Origin: Enterobacter sichuanensis
GTDB taxonomy: Bacteria > Pseudomonadota > Gammaproteobacteria > Enterobacterales > Enterobacteriaceae
Direction of reading: 5' to 3'
Assembly: GCF_002939185.1 (NCBI RefSeq)
Contig: NZ_POVL01000036.1
Location: 1 to 53,677, forward strand
DNA length: 53,677 nt
Shown: piece after piece, positions 7,301 through 15,624 of the stretch
Layout of the letters: every line of letters starts with the position of its first letter
Numbering within the stretch: position 1 is the first letter of the stretch
Translations under genes and position numbers: made by a program
Notes under the pieces: generated by a model
Told to the model about the DNA's origin: nothing
Databases searched by the model: none
Seen by the model: only the letters and a program-made list of their open reading frames with translations

Positions 7301-7903
7301 ATGCACTACACACTGAAAGAGAGCGACAAGGAAAAAGCGGAAGGGTCAAACGGCGCGGGCGCTCTGCAGCAAAAACTGCTGGAGTCCCGTTCGATTGTGA
7401 TCTCCGGTGAGATTAACCAGGAGCTGGCGCAGAAAGTGATCACCCAGATGATCCTGCTGCAAAGCGTTAGCAACGATCCGATCAAGCTCTACATCAACAG
7501 CCAGGGCGGTCACGTGGAAGCGGGCGATACCATCCACGACTTTATCAAATTCATCCGCCCGGAAGTCCACGTTATCGGCACCGGCTGGGTGGCAAGCGCC
7601 GGGATCACCATCTTCCTGGCGGCGAAAAAAGAGCACCGCTACTCGCTGCCCAATACCCGTTTTATGATCCACCAGCCGCTGGGCGGCGTGCGCGGTCAGG
7701 CGACGGATATTGAGATCGAAGCGCGCGAAATCATCCGCATGCTGGATCGCGTGAATAAGCTGATCGCGGATGCTACCGGCCAGCCGCTGGAAAAAGTGAA
7801 AAAAGACACCGACCGCAACTTCTGGATGTCTCCGGCAGAAGCGCTGGACTACGGCATTGTGGGCAAACTGATTACCCATTATGACGAGCTGAAGCTGGAT
7901 TAA
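7301..7903 (+). CDS. ClpP-like serine protease (Clp fold) with Asn at the catalytic Asp position
   Basis: A 200-residue crotonase-fold protease related to ClpP but distinct from the housekeeping enzyme beside clpX. Ser99 (Gly-Trp-Val-Ala-Ser-Ala-Gly) and His124 (Met-Ile-His-Gln-Pro) fit the ClpP nucleophile and base. The third triad residue, Asp185 in unprocessed E. coli ClpP (Asp-Thr-Glu-Arg-Asp-Arg-Phe), aligns to Asn173 in Asp-Thr-Asp-Arg-Asn-Phe-Trp, giving Ser-His-Asn. Listeria ClpP1 is a known paralogue with Asn here. There is no long propeptide. It may form mixed rings with ClpP or work with another partner. The ATG at 7301 follows a GAGGA site; a promoter may lie in the 63-bp gap (TACACT at 7260). 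Confidence 0.85.
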   Translation: MHYTLKESDKEKAEGSNGAGALQQKLLESRSIVISGEINQELAQKVITQMILLQSVSNDPIKLYINSQGGHVEAGDTIHDFIKFIRPEVHVIGTGWVASAGITIFLAAKKEHRYSLPNTRFMIHQPLGGVRGQATDIEIEAREIIRMLDRVNKLIADATGQPLEKVKKDTDRNFWMSPAEALDYGIVGKLITHYDELKLD

Positions 7904-7922
7904 GTTTTCGCGCCGTGTATGT

Positions 7923-7954
7923 GTCGGGTGGCGGCTACGCGTTACCCGACCTAC
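7923..7954. repeat. Single REP element
   Basis: GTCGGGTGGCGGCTACGCG start and CCCGACCTAC end, between the ClpP-like gene and roxA. Confidence 0.85.
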
Positions 7955-8038
7955 ACGCCCTCGTTTGACCCATGACAAGTTCCCCCTCTGCCTTCTTGCC
8001 TATAATCGCGCCTGTTTCCCCTCTCACTGGTGCTATCC

Positions 8039-9160
8039 ATGGCGTATCAACTGAACCTGAACTGGCCGGAATTTCTTGAGAAATACTGGCAAAAACAACC
8101 CGTTGTACTGAAAAATGCCTTCCCGAATTTTGTCGACCCGATTACCCCGGACGAGCTGACAGGCCTGGCGATGGAGCCGGAAGTCGATAGCCGCCTGGTG
8201 AGCCATTTCAACGGCAAGTGGCAGGCCAGCAATGGTCCGTTTGAGCACTTTGACGATCTGGGCGAAACGGGCTGGTCGCTGCTGGCGCAGGCGGTGAACC
8301 ACTGGCATATGCCTGCGGCGGAGCTGGTGCGTCCATTCCGCGTCCTGCCGGACTGGCGTCTGGATGACCTGATGATCTCTTTCTCCGTCCCCGGCGGCGG
8401 CGTGGGCCCGCATATCGATCAGTACGATGTTTTCATTATTCAGGGGATGGGCAGCCGCCGCTGGCGCGTGGGTGACAAGCTGCCGATGCGCCAGTTCTGC
8501 CCGCATCCGGCGCTGCTGCATGTGGATCCGTTCGAGCCAATCATCGACGAAGATCTGGCCCCGGGCGATATCCTCTACATTCCGCCTGGATTCCCGCACG
8601 ACGGCTTTACCCATGAGACCGCGCTGAATTACTCCGTCGGCTTCCGTGGGCCAAACGGCCGGGATCTGATCAGCAGCTTCGCCGATTACGCGCTGGAAAA
8701 CGATCTGGGGGGCGAGCACTACAGCGATCCGGATCTCACCTGTCGCGAACACCCGGGCCGCGTGGAGCAGTACGAGCTCGATCGCATTCGTCAGATGATG
8801 ATCGAGATGATCAGCAAGCCGGATGATTTCACAAAATGGTTTGGCAGCTTTGTCTCCACGCCGCGTCACGAGCTGGATATCGCCGCCGCCGAACCGCCGT
8901 ATTCTGCAGAAGAGGTGCTGGACGCGCTGCAGGGCGGCGAAACGCTGTCTCGCCTGAGCGGCCTGCGCGTGCTGAACATCAACGGCAGCTTCTTTATCAA
9001 TAGCGAGCAGCTGGAGACGGTAGACGCGAAGGCGGCGGATGCGCTGTGCCGCTACACCGAACTCGGCCAGGCTGAACTGGGGGATGCCATGAACAACCCG
9101 GCGTTTGTCGAGGAGCTCACCGGGCTGATTAACCAGGGGTACTGGTACTTCGACGAGTAG
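8039..9160 (+). CDS. roxA: RoxA/YcfD-type ribosomal protein L16 arginine hydroxylase
   Basis: A 373-residue JmjC-fold 2-oxoglutarate and Fe(II) oxygenase; the E. coli homologue hydroxylates Arg81 of ribosomal protein L16. The iron triad is at the E. coli positions: His125 and Asp127 (Gly-Pro-His-Ile-Asp-Gln-Tyr-Asp) and His187 (Phe-Pro-His-Asp-Gly). The length equals E. coli RoxA when the ATG at 8039 is used; a GTG at 8030 would add three residues. Similarity to recalled E. coli RoxA looks moderate for an orthologue and the location differs from E. coli ycfD, so it may be a relocated gene or a paralogue. Confidence 0.85.
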   Translation: MAYQLNLNWPEFLEKYWQKQPVVLKNAFPNFVDPITPDELTGLAMEPEVDSRLVSHFNGKWQASNGPFEHFDDLGETGWSLLAQAVNHWHMPAAELVRPFRVLPDWRLDDLMISFSVPGGGVGPHIDQYDVFIIQGMGSRRWRVGDKLPMRQFCPHPALLHVDPFEPIIDEDLAPGDILYIPPGFPHDGFTHETALNYSVGFRGPNGRDLISSFADYALENDLGGEHYSDPDLTCREHPGRVEQYELDRIRQMMIEMISKPDDFTKWFGSFVSTPRHELDIAAAEPPYSAEEVLDALQGGETLSRLSGLRVLNINGSFFINSEQLETVDAKAADALCRYTELGQAELGDAMNNPAFVEELTGLINQGYWYFDE

Positions 9161-9171
9161 TGCGGTCTGTC

Positions 9172-9201
9172 GCCCGGTGGCGCTGCGCTTACCGGGCCTA
9201 C
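9172..9201. repeat. Single REP element
   Basis: GCCCGGTGGCGCTGCGCTT start and ACCGGGCCTAC end, just after the roxA stop codon. Confidence 0.85.
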
Positions 9202-9215
9202 AACGGCGGTTTTCT

Positions 9216-9236
9216 CCCTCTCCCTGTGGGAGAGGG
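9216..9236. repeat. CCCTCTCCC-type palindromic repeat
   Basis: Perfect 9-3-9 palindrome CCCTCTCCC-TGT-GGGAGAGGG followed by CCGGGGTTCAGG, related to the elements at 27696 and 34660. It lies between the convergent ends of roxA and yjiR. Confidence 0.75.
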
Positions 9237-9253
9237 CCGGGGTTCAGGCCGCA

Positions 9254-10672
9254 CTAGCCCTCCTCCATCGCAATCACAATCGCCTCGCCCATCTTCTTCA
9301 ATGCCTCGCGATGCTTATCCGTTGGCGGCAGCGCCACGTTAATCCGCAGGCAGTTGCGGTACTTCCCGGAGGCGGAAAACAGCGACCCGGCCGCAGCCTG
9401 GATCTTTAGCCGACACAGCTGTTTGCTGACGCAGACCATATCCACGTTTTCCGGTAACTCAACCCACAGCAGGAAGCTCCCCTGCGGGCGCGTGACGCAA
9501 ATCTCTGCCGGGAAATACTGCCGCACCCAGCAGGTGTAGGTTTCCATATTCTGCTGATAAATCTGGCGCATACGACGCACATGGCGATGATAATGGCCGT
9601 CGCGGATAAACGCCGCCACCGCCATCTGCGTGCCCGGCACGTTAAACCCGCCCGCGGCGTATTTCATGTGCATCACCCGGTCGTAGTAGCGTCCCGGAGC
9701 AATCCAGCCGACGCGCAGGCCCGGCGCCACGGTTTTGGTAAACGAGCTGCAGAGAAGGACGCGGCCGTCGATATCCATCGAATGAATGGTGCGCGGGCGC
9801 GGGTACTCTGCGGCCAGCTCGCCATAAATATCATCCTCAACAATCACGATATCGTGCCGCTGGGCGAGGGCTAAGACCTGTTTTTTTCGTGCTTCCGGCA
9901 TGATAAACCCGAGCGGATTGTTGCAGTTGGGCACCAGAATCACCGCCTTGATTGGCCACTGCTCCAGCGCCAGCTCGAGCGCCTCGATGCTGATCCCGGT
10001 TTCAGAATCGGTGGGTATTTCAATCGCCTTGATGTCGAAGCCGCGCAGCATCTGCATGGTGCCGTGAAACGACGGTGACTCCACCGCCACGATATCCCCC
10101 GGTTTGCATACCGAGAGCAGGGCGATCGACAGCGCGCCGTGGCAGCCGTTGGTGATCACAATGTCGCTTGCCGATACGGTGGAGCCGCTGTCCAGCATCA
10201 GGCGGGCAATCTGCTCGCGCAGCTCCAGACGCCCGTCCAGCACGTCATAGCTTAGCATCTCGCCCGGGTTATGCTGCGCAATGCGGCTCATTTCGCGCCA
10301 CAGGGGTTTCAGGCTCGGCTGGTTAATGTCCGGCGAACCGCCGCCGAAGGAGATCATCTCTTTGTCGGCGCGGGCATCCAGCAGCATCATCACCTCATCC
10401 CACTGGGTAACCTCCACCGGTCGCTGTACCGGGCGGGTCATTGCCGGGACGGGCGGCTGGGCCTTGCGCGGCGAGACAAAATAGCCGGAGCGCGGCTGAG
10501 GGGTGATCAGCTGGAGGTTTTCGAGGATCTGATAGGCCTGCTGTATGGTGCTGATACTCACGCCGTGTTCCTGGCTCAGCGCGCGTACCGACGGCAGACG
10601 TTCGCCGCTGCGATACAGCCCTTGTTCAATGCGTTCTGCCAGTAGATTGGCCAGATGTTGGTAGCGCGTCAT
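9254..10672 (-). CDS. yjiR: MocR-family PLP-dependent regulator YjiR
   Basis: A 472-residue fusion of an N-terminal GntR winged helix (residues 1-70; Arg-Leu-Pro-Ser-Val-Arg and Gly-Val-Ser-Ile-Ser-Thr-Ile-Gln) and a fold-type I aminotransferase-like domain. The PLP lysine is Lys313 in Ser-Ser-Phe-Thr-Lys. It matches recalled E. coli YjiR along its whole length. MocR proteins bind direct or inverted repeats near their own promoter and use PLP or an amino acid adduct as effector; the YjiR target is not established. It is divergent from yjiS, as in E. coli, and repeats resembling operators lie between them. Confidence 0.93.
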   Translation of the reverse strand: MTRYQHLANLLAERIEQGLYRSGERLPSVRALSQEHGVSISTIQQAYQILENLQLITPQPRSGYFVSPRKAQPPVPAMTRPVQRPVEVTQWDEVMMLLDARADKEMISFGGGSPDINQPSLKPLWREMSRIAQHNPGEMLSYDVLDGRLELREQIARLMLDSGSTVSASDIVITNGCHGALSIALLSVCKPGDIVAVESPSFHGTMQMLRGFDIKAIEIPTDSETGISIEALELALEQWPIKAVILVPNCNNPLGFIMPEARKKQVLALAQRHDIVIVEDDIYGELAAEYPRPRTIHSMDIDGRVLLCSSFTKTVAPGLRVGWIAPGRYYDRVMHMKYAAGGFNVPGTQMAVAAFIRDGHYHRHVRRMRQIYQQNMETYTCWVRQYFPAEICVTRPQGSFLLWVELPENVDMVCVSKQLCRLKIQAAAGSLFSASGKYRNCLRINVALPPTDKHREALKKMGEAIVIAMEEG

Positions 10673-10690
10673 GCTGTATCCTTTGTTTTC

Positions 10691-10800
10691 ACCATACAGA
10701 TTATTAAACCAGTACAGATTGATGGGCTAAATGCCATGCAGATACCGTTTTAGCGGATCTGTATGGTAAACAAAAGCAGTTTTTGAATCTGTATTGTACA
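10691..10800. promoter_or_regulatory. yjiR: Repeated ATCTGTATGGTA boxes in the yjiR-yjiS interval
   Basis: One inverted copy (ACCATACAGATT, 10691-10702), a half copy (TACAGATT, 10713-10720), and two direct copies, GATCTGTATGGTA at 10756-10768 and AATCTGTATTGTACA at 10786-10800. The direct copies are 30 bp apart, about three helical turns, which suits a MocR dimer. The link to YjiR is inferred from position. Confidence 0.6.
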
Positions 10801-10848
10801 GGCCGTTTTCCATGATGATAAGCCCACTGGCACAGCGAGGAGAGCATC

Positions 10849-11010
10849 ATGGAATTCTACGAAAATCGTTCAAAACGTCCGTTTATTGTGTTTGTCTGGA
10901 TCGCGAAAACGCTGCGTAACTGGTATCGCATCAACCGTACCCGTCGCATTCTGAGCCAGATGAGCGACGAGCAGCTCAAGGACGTTGGGTTGTCGCGTAA
11001 TGATGTGTGA
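10849..11010 (+). CDS. yjiS: DUF1127 small basic protein YjiS
   Basis: A 53-residue protein that starts Met-Glu-Phe-Tyr-Glu-Asn-Arg and ends Val-Gly-Leu-Ser-Arg-Asn-Asp-Val. The DUF1127 core (Arg-Arg-Ile-Leu-Ser-Gln-Met-Ser-Asp-Glu-Gln-Leu-Lys-Asp-Val-Gly-Leu) occupies the C-terminal half. An AGGAGAG ribosome site precedes the ATG. It lies beside yjiR as in E. coli. Proteins of this family in other bacteria bind RNA and affect phosphate and carbon metabolism; the role in enterics is unknown. Confidence 0.9.
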   Translation: MEFYENRSKRPFIVFVWIAKTLRNWYRINRTRRILSQMSDEQLKDVGLSRNDV

Positions 11011-11021
11011 TCCACGTCGTC

Positions 11022-11091
11022 GCCGGGTGGCGGCTGCGCCTTACCCGGCCTACTCGATCCCGTAGGCCCGGTAAGCGTAGCGCCACCGGGC
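11022..11091. repeat. REP pair (BIME)
   Basis: Forward unit at 11022-11052 (GCCGGGTGGCGGCTGCGCC start) and an inverted unit at 11061-11091 (GTAGGCCCGGTAAGCGTAG start), between yjiS and the second MocR gene. Confidence 0.9.
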
Positions 11092-11096
11092 GATTT

Positions 11097-12485
11097 TCAG
11101 CTCAACAGCTCAAGCGTCTGCCGTTTCGGCCTTTCCAGCAGCTCAACCGCCTCCTGATACGACCGCACGTTGTTATAGCCCATCACCAGCCCGTAGCGTT
11201 TGCCCGACCCGCGATACCACTCCGAAAGCGCATTAACCTGCAGCTGCTGTTCCTGCCAGCAGCGCGCCACGTCCTGGTCTGCGCTTCCTCTGGTGAGAAA
11301 TGCCACGATATGCATCCCGCCATCGTTTTGCTCGGTGAAAAACAGATCGCCATACACCTCGCGCAGGGCGGAAATCATCCACTCCCGGCGGGTCTGATAC
11401 AGGGCGCGCATCTTCTTCAGATGCCGGAAAAAATGGCCTTCATTGAGAAAGGTGGTGAGGATTTTTTGCGTCAGCACCGGCTGGCCGCTGGTGGTAATGT
11501 CCGCGCAGTCGGTAAAGGCCCCGATGGTGCTGGCGGGCATCACCACGTAGCCCATGCGCAGCGACGGCATAATGGTTTTACTGAAGGTGCCCATAAAGAT
11601 CACCCGGTCGTGCCGATCGAGGCTTTTCAGCGACGGCAGAACCTTGCGGGTGTAGTGAAACTCCCCGTCGTAATCGTCTTCGATAATCCATGCGTCGTTC
11701 TGGCTGGCCCAGTCGAGCAACTGCTGTTTACGCGGCAAAGAGAGCGTGACCGCCAGCGGACTCTGGTGCGACGGGGTCACGATGGCAAAACGGGCGTCGC
11801 GATGGTGACGGAGCAGGTATTCCGTGTCGATGCCGTTGCGGTCGACCGGCACGGTGTGCAGGCGCGGCACGATCCGCTTGAGCAACTGCTGGCCCATAAA
11901 ATAGCCCGGCTCTTCAAATACCACCTTGTCGCTGCGGCTGGCGAGGGTGTCGAGGATCAGGCGCAGGCTGCCGCTGTAGCCGCCGGTGATCAGCACCTGT
12001 TCGGCAGTGCAGGACAATCCGCGTGAGATGTTGAGATAGCGGGCGATGGCCTGACGCAGCGGATACCAGCCCAGCACCGGCGGGTTGAGCATCTCCTCCT
12101 GGCGCATGGAACGCGTCGCCTGGCCTGCCAGCAGCAGCCACTTTTTATAGGGGAAGCTGTCGAGGGAGGGGATGCCGGGACGCAGAAAACCTGCCCGCTC
12201 GCGCTGGCTGATAAGCGAGGCCGGAAGCCTGCCGGTGGCCTGTTCCGTCGGCGCAGGAGTGGCCGGCAGCAGGAGGTCCGGGTTGACCCGCGTGCCGCGC
12301 GCGCCCTGGCTTACCAGATACCCTTCCCCCGTCAGAATGGCATACGCCGTTTCGACGGTTTTACGCGCCACCTTCAGCTCTTCCGCCAGCACGCGGATGG
12401 CGGGCACCTTATCGCCCGGCTTCAGCACGCCGCGCGTGATGTTGTCGCGATAGCGGGAATAAATCTCGTAATAGCCCGGCTTCAT
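11097..12485 (-). CDS. MocR-family PLP-dependent transcriptional regulator (PdxR-like)
   Basis: A 462-residue GntR-aminotransferase fusion. The winged helix is at residues 10-70 (Ala-Arg-Lys-Thr-Val-Glu-Thr-Ala-Tyr), followed by a linker rich in Pro and Ala, then the PLP-binding domain with Asp-Asp-Tyr-Asp-Gly-Glu-Phe and the lysine in Gly-Thr-Phe-Ser-Lys-Thr-Ile. It is not a duplicate of YjiR; the linker and termini differ. The divergent neighbour 102 bp away is an AhpD-like protein, which MocR members often flank and presumably control. True PdxR activates PLP synthase genes, absent here, so the pdxR symbol is withheld. Confidence 0.9.
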   Translation of the reverse strand: MKPGYYEIYSRYRDNITRGVLKPGDKVPAIRVLAEELKVARKTVETAYAILTGEGYLVSQGARGTRVNPDLLLPATPAPTEQATGRLPASLISQRERAGFLRPGIPSLDSFPYKKWLLLAGQATRSMRQEEMLNPPVLGWYPLRQAIARYLNISRGLSCTAEQVLITGGYSGSLRLILDTLASRSDKVVFEEPGYFMGQQLLKRIVPRLHTVPVDRNGIDTEYLLRHHRDARFAIVTPSHQSPLAVTLSLPRKQQLLDWASQNDAWIIEDDYDGEFHYTRKVLPSLKSLDRHDRVIFMGTFSKTIMPSLRMGYVVMPASTIGAFTDCADITTSGQPVLTQKILTTFLNEGHFFRHLKKMRALYQTRREWMISALREVYGDLFFTEQNDGGMHIVAFLTRGSADQDVARCWQEQQLQVNALSEWYRGSGKRYGLVMGYNNVRSYQEAVELLERPKRQTLELLS

Positions 12486-12587
12486 GTCCTACCTCATTTC
12501 AAGCTTTTTGTATCTTTTTACTATGTCATGAACGGCGTAGATTTGCCTCATCGCATCACACATACCGTGTAAATCAGAGGAAAGACC

Positions 12588-13067
12588 ATGAGCACTCGCG
12601 TCAACCATCACAAAGTCACACCTGCCCTCGCTAACGCGCTGTCTGCCCTGAGCATGGAGGTGGCGAAAACCTCCATCGACCCGGCGCTGAAGCACCTGAT
12701 CGACATTCGCGTGTCGCAGCTGAACGGCTGTACGTTCTGCCTGGATATGCACTCGAAAGAGGCGAAAATCGCCGGCGAGCGCGAGCTGCGCCTCTACCAT
12801 CTGGCGGCATGGCGCGAGTCTCCGCTGTTCAGCGCCCGTGAAAAAGCGGCGCTGGCCTTCACCGAAGCGCTGACCCAAATCGGCGTTCACGGCGTGAGCG
12901 ATGCGCTCTACCGCAGCGTGGCGGAGCACTTCTCAGACGTAGAGATTTCAGAGCTGAACTTTGCCATCGTGGCGATCAACGCCTGGAACCGTCTGGGGAT
13001 CACATCCCGCATGGCGCCGGGCTCGCTGGACGCGGCTTACGGGCTGAATAAGGCTAACCTGGAATAA
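12588..13067 (+). CDS. AhpD-like carboxymuconolactone decarboxylase-family protein
   Basis: A 159-residue all-helical protein with the redox motif Cys-Thr-Phe-Cys followed by Leu-Asp-Met-His at about residues 45-52, the Cys-X-X-Cys...His pattern of AhpD alkylhydroperoxidase-type proteins. A thiol-based peroxidase or reductase role is likely, with unknown partner. An AGAGGAAAG ribosome site precedes the ATG. It is divergent from the MocR gene, and its last 14 bases overlap the end of the convergent LysR gene. Confidence 0.88.
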   Translation: MSTRVNHHKVTPALANALSALSMEVAKTSIDPALKHLIDIRVSQLNGCTFCLDMHSKEAKIAGERELRLYHLAAWRESPLFSAREKAALAFTEALTQIGVHGVSDALYRSVAEHFSDVEISELNFAIVAINAWNRLGITSRMAPGSLDAAYGLNKANLE

Positions 13068-13956
13068 TTCCGCGCTCGCGGATCATCGCCACCAGCGCCC
13101 GCAACCCCGGCGGGACGTGGCGATGGCCAGGATAGTACAGGCGCAGCCCGGCAAACGGCTGTGCCCAGTCGTTTAAAACGCTCACCAGCTCCCCGCTTTT
13201 CAGCTCTTCCCGGATATAGAGTTCCGGTAAAAAACCAACCCCTAGCCCTGCTTTCACGGCGCGGATCGAGGCGAAGAGATCGGAGGTGGCAAAGCGCGGC
13301 GGCACGGCCAGCGCGTACGTTTCACCCCGACGGGCCAGCTCCCAGCGGTAGATCCCGCCGTGGGCCATCCGCATGCCGATCCCCTGGTGCTGCAGCAGAT
13401 CGTCCGGCGTCTCGGGTATGCCGTGACGGGCGAAGTAGTCCGGCGTGGCGGTGACAAGCTGGCGGATCTCGCCGGTTAGCGGCACGGCGATCATGTCCTG
13501 CGGGACGGACTCTTCAAGACGGATCCCCGCGTCATAGCCTTCCGCAACGATATCGATCATCCTCGCTTCACTCACCGTTTCCACGCGCATTTTCGGGTAG
13601 CGGATCATGAAGTCGATCAGCAGCTGGTCCAGAAACAGGGTGCCAATATTGTTCGGCACGTTGAGGCGCAGCGTCCCGGCAGGTTCCCCGGTGTCGCTGT
13701 GGATCTCTTCCCCGGCGAGACGGATCTCCTGCAGGGCCGGGCCAATTCGCGCCACATAGCGTTGCCCGGCGTCGGTGAGGGCCACGCTGCGGGTGGTGCG
13801 GTTAAAAAGGCGCGTTTCAAGGCGGCTCTCCAGCCCGGCGATGGCGTTGCTGACCGCGGTGGCGGACATCCCCAGCTCCTGCGCCGCGCCGCGAAAGCTG
13901 CCGCGCCGCACCACCGCCATCACCACTTCCAGCTCTGTCAGACCTGAACGATGCAT
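13054..13956 (-). CDS. LysR-family transcriptional regulator
   Basis: A 300-residue LysR protein. Residues 5-65 form the winged helix (Phe-Arg-Gly-Ala-Ala-Gln-Glu-Leu-Gly-Met-Ser-Ala-Thr-Ala-Val-Ser), followed by a substrate-binding-type co-inducer domain. The N-terminus and the Phe-Asn-Arg-Thr-Thr-Arg-Ser-Val motif resemble the CrgA/AaeR-like group. It is divergent from the aldehyde dehydrogenase gene (100 bp between start codons), which is the probable target. Confidence 0.9.
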   Translation of the reverse strand: MHRSGLTELEVVMAVVRRGSFRGAAQELGMSATAVSNAIAGLESRLETRLFNRTTRSVALTDAGQRYVARIGPALQEIRLAGEEIHSDTGEPAGTLRLNVPNNIGTLFLDQLLIDFMIRYPKMRVETVSEARMIDIVAEGYDAGIRLEESVPQDMIAVPLTGEIRQLVTATPDYFARHGIPETPDDLLQHQGIGMRMAHGGIYRWELARRGETYALAVPPRFATSDLFASIRAVKAGLGVGFLPELYIREELKSGELVSVLNDWAQPFAGLRLYYPGHRHVPPGLRALVAMIRERGIIPG

Positions 13957-14056
13957 AGATTATCCTGAAAATCGAAACAACCCTTGCAGCATAGCGTGGA
14001 TTATCGCAACGGAGAAGCCGTGCCAGACTGGACCCACACAACCTGAGGAGGGTGAT

Positions 14057-15472
14057 ATGCACATCATCGAACAGATCTTTATCAACGGCGAGTTTGTTAC
14101 CCCGCACGGTACCGAACGTTTTGACTTGTACAATCCGGCAACGGCGCAGGTTATGGGTCAGGTTCGCCTGGCGGATGAGGTTGACGCCGAACGCGCTATC
14201 GCGGCGGCGAAAGCGGCGTTTCCGGCATGGTCCCGGACCACAAAGCAGACGCGCATCGACGCGCTGAAGCGGATGCACGCCGCTGTGGCTGCCCGTCACG
14301 ATGCGCTGCTGGACGCCATTGTCGAGGAGTACGGCGCGCCGGCTTCGCGCTCGGCGTGGATGGCAAGCTACCCGGCGGAGGTGATTGCTCAGGCCATTGC
14401 GGCACTGGAGGCGTTTGAGTTTGTCAGCACCGCAGGTGCCGCAACGGTACAGATGACGCCGCTTGGCGTGGCCGGGCTGATCACGCCGTGGAACAGCGAT
14501 GCGGGGTTTATCTGCGGCAAACTGGCGGCCGCGCTCGCCGCGGGCTGCACGGCGGTGATCAAGCCGAGCGAAATGAGCGCCCTGCAAACGCAGATCGTTA
14601 CCGAAGCGCTGCGCGATGCTGAATTGCCGCCGGGAGTGTTTAATATCGTCACCGGACGCGGCGAGACGGTGGGCGAAACCCTCAGCCGTCATCCGGACGT
14701 GGCGAAGATCTCGTTTACCGGTTCGACCCATACCGGCAAGGCGATCCTGCGTAACGCGGCGGAAAGCTTTAAGCGCGTGACGCTGGAGTTAGGCGGTAAA
14801 TCGCCGACGATCCTGCTGGAGGATGTGGATCTGGCACAGGCCGTCCCGCTGGTGATTCAGGCCGGATTTATGAACAGCGGACAGGCGTGCGTGGCCGGGA
14901 CGCGCATTCTGGTGCCGCAGTCGCGCAAGACAGAAATGGAAGCCGCGCTGGCGCAGGCCGTGGCGGCGGTGAAATCCGGTGACCCGCGCAATAGCGCGAC
15001 AGAGGTTGGCCCGATGGTCAGCGAGAAGCAGTGGCAGCGGGTACAGGGATATATCCGCAAAGGGATCGACGAAGGTGCGCGTCTGCTGGCGGGTGGCGAA
15101 GGGCGGCCGGACGGGACGCGGGACGGCTGGTTCGTGCGTCCGACGCTGTTTGCCGACGTGAACAACCGGATGACCATTGCCCGTGACGAGATTTTTGGCC
15201 CGGTGCTGTGCGTGATCCCTTATCAGGACGAGGCGGAGGCGATCGCCATCGCCAATGATACCGAGTACGGCCTGAGCGCGATGGTGCTGGGCCGTGATGA
15301 AGAGCGGGCCCATCGCGTGGCGCAGCAGATTGTCTCCGGCCGCGTGCTGGTGAACACCCTGGCGCATGAGCCGAAAGCGCCGTTTGGCGGGTTCAAACAC
15401 TCCGGCGTAGGGCGCGAGATGGGCGAGTGGGGGATCCGGGCGTTTATGGAGCCGCGGTCGATTGTGAGCTAA
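14057..15472 (+). CDS. NAD(P)-dependent aldehyde dehydrogenase
   Basis: A 471-residue ALDH-superfamily enzyme. The general base is Glu244 (Thr-Leu-Glu-Leu-Gly-Gly-Lys-Ser-Pro) and the nucleophile Cys278 (Ser-Gly-Gln-Ala-Cys-Val-Ala-Gly). The cofactor-site Asn146 follows Thr-Pro-Trp, and Phe-Thr-Gly-Ser-Thr is at 220-224. The ATG at 14057 follows TGAGGAGGGTG, a strong ribosome site; the frame is open back to 13775 but those codons run through the LysR gene. The substrate is unknown; regulation by the divergent LysR protein is probable. A REP pair follows the stop codon. Confidence 0.92.
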   Translation: MHIIEQIFINGEFVTPHGTERFDLYNPATAQVMGQVRLADEVDAERAIAAAKAAFPAWSRTTKQTRIDALKRMHAAVAARHDALLDAIVEEYGAPASRSAWMASYPAEVIAQAIAALEAFEFVSTAGAATVQMTPLGVAGLITPWNSDAGFICGKLAAALAAGCTAVIKPSEMSALQTQIVTEALRDAELPPGVFNIVTGRGETVGETLSRHPDVAKISFTGSTHTGKAILRNAAESFKRVTLELGGKSPTILLEDVDLAQAVPLVIQAGFMNSGQACVAGTRILVPQSRKTEMEAALAQAVAAVKSGDPRNSATEVGPMVSEKQWQRVQGYIRKGIDEGARLLAGGEGRPDGTRDGWFVRPTLFADVNNRMTIARDEIFGPVLCVIPYQDEAEAIAIANDTEYGLSAMVLGRDEERAHRVAQQIVSGRVLVNTLAHEPKAPFGGFKHSGVGREMGEWGIRAFMEPRSIVS

Positions 15473-15477
15473 AACCC

Positions 15478-15546
15478 GCCCGGTGGCGCTACGCTTACCG
15501 GGCCTACATGCGCCCGTAGGCCGGATAAACGCAGCGCCATCCGGCA
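15478..15546. repeat. REP pair (BIME)
   Basis: Units at 15478-15507 (GCCCGGTGGCGCTACGCTT start) and, inverted, at 15514-15546 (GTAGGCCGGATAAACGCAG start). Confidence 0.9.
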
Positions 15547-15624
15547 CAACATTTCGCTTCTTGCCGAAGCATTGCGTTTTTCCCTCCTGCATTCTCTCCC
15601 CAACATCACAACGGAGAGAAAACC

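Noticed and set aside
13775..14056. N-terminal extension of the aldehyde dehydrogenase
   Set aside because: It runs antisense through the LysR gene; a strong ribosome site precedes the ATG at 14057.
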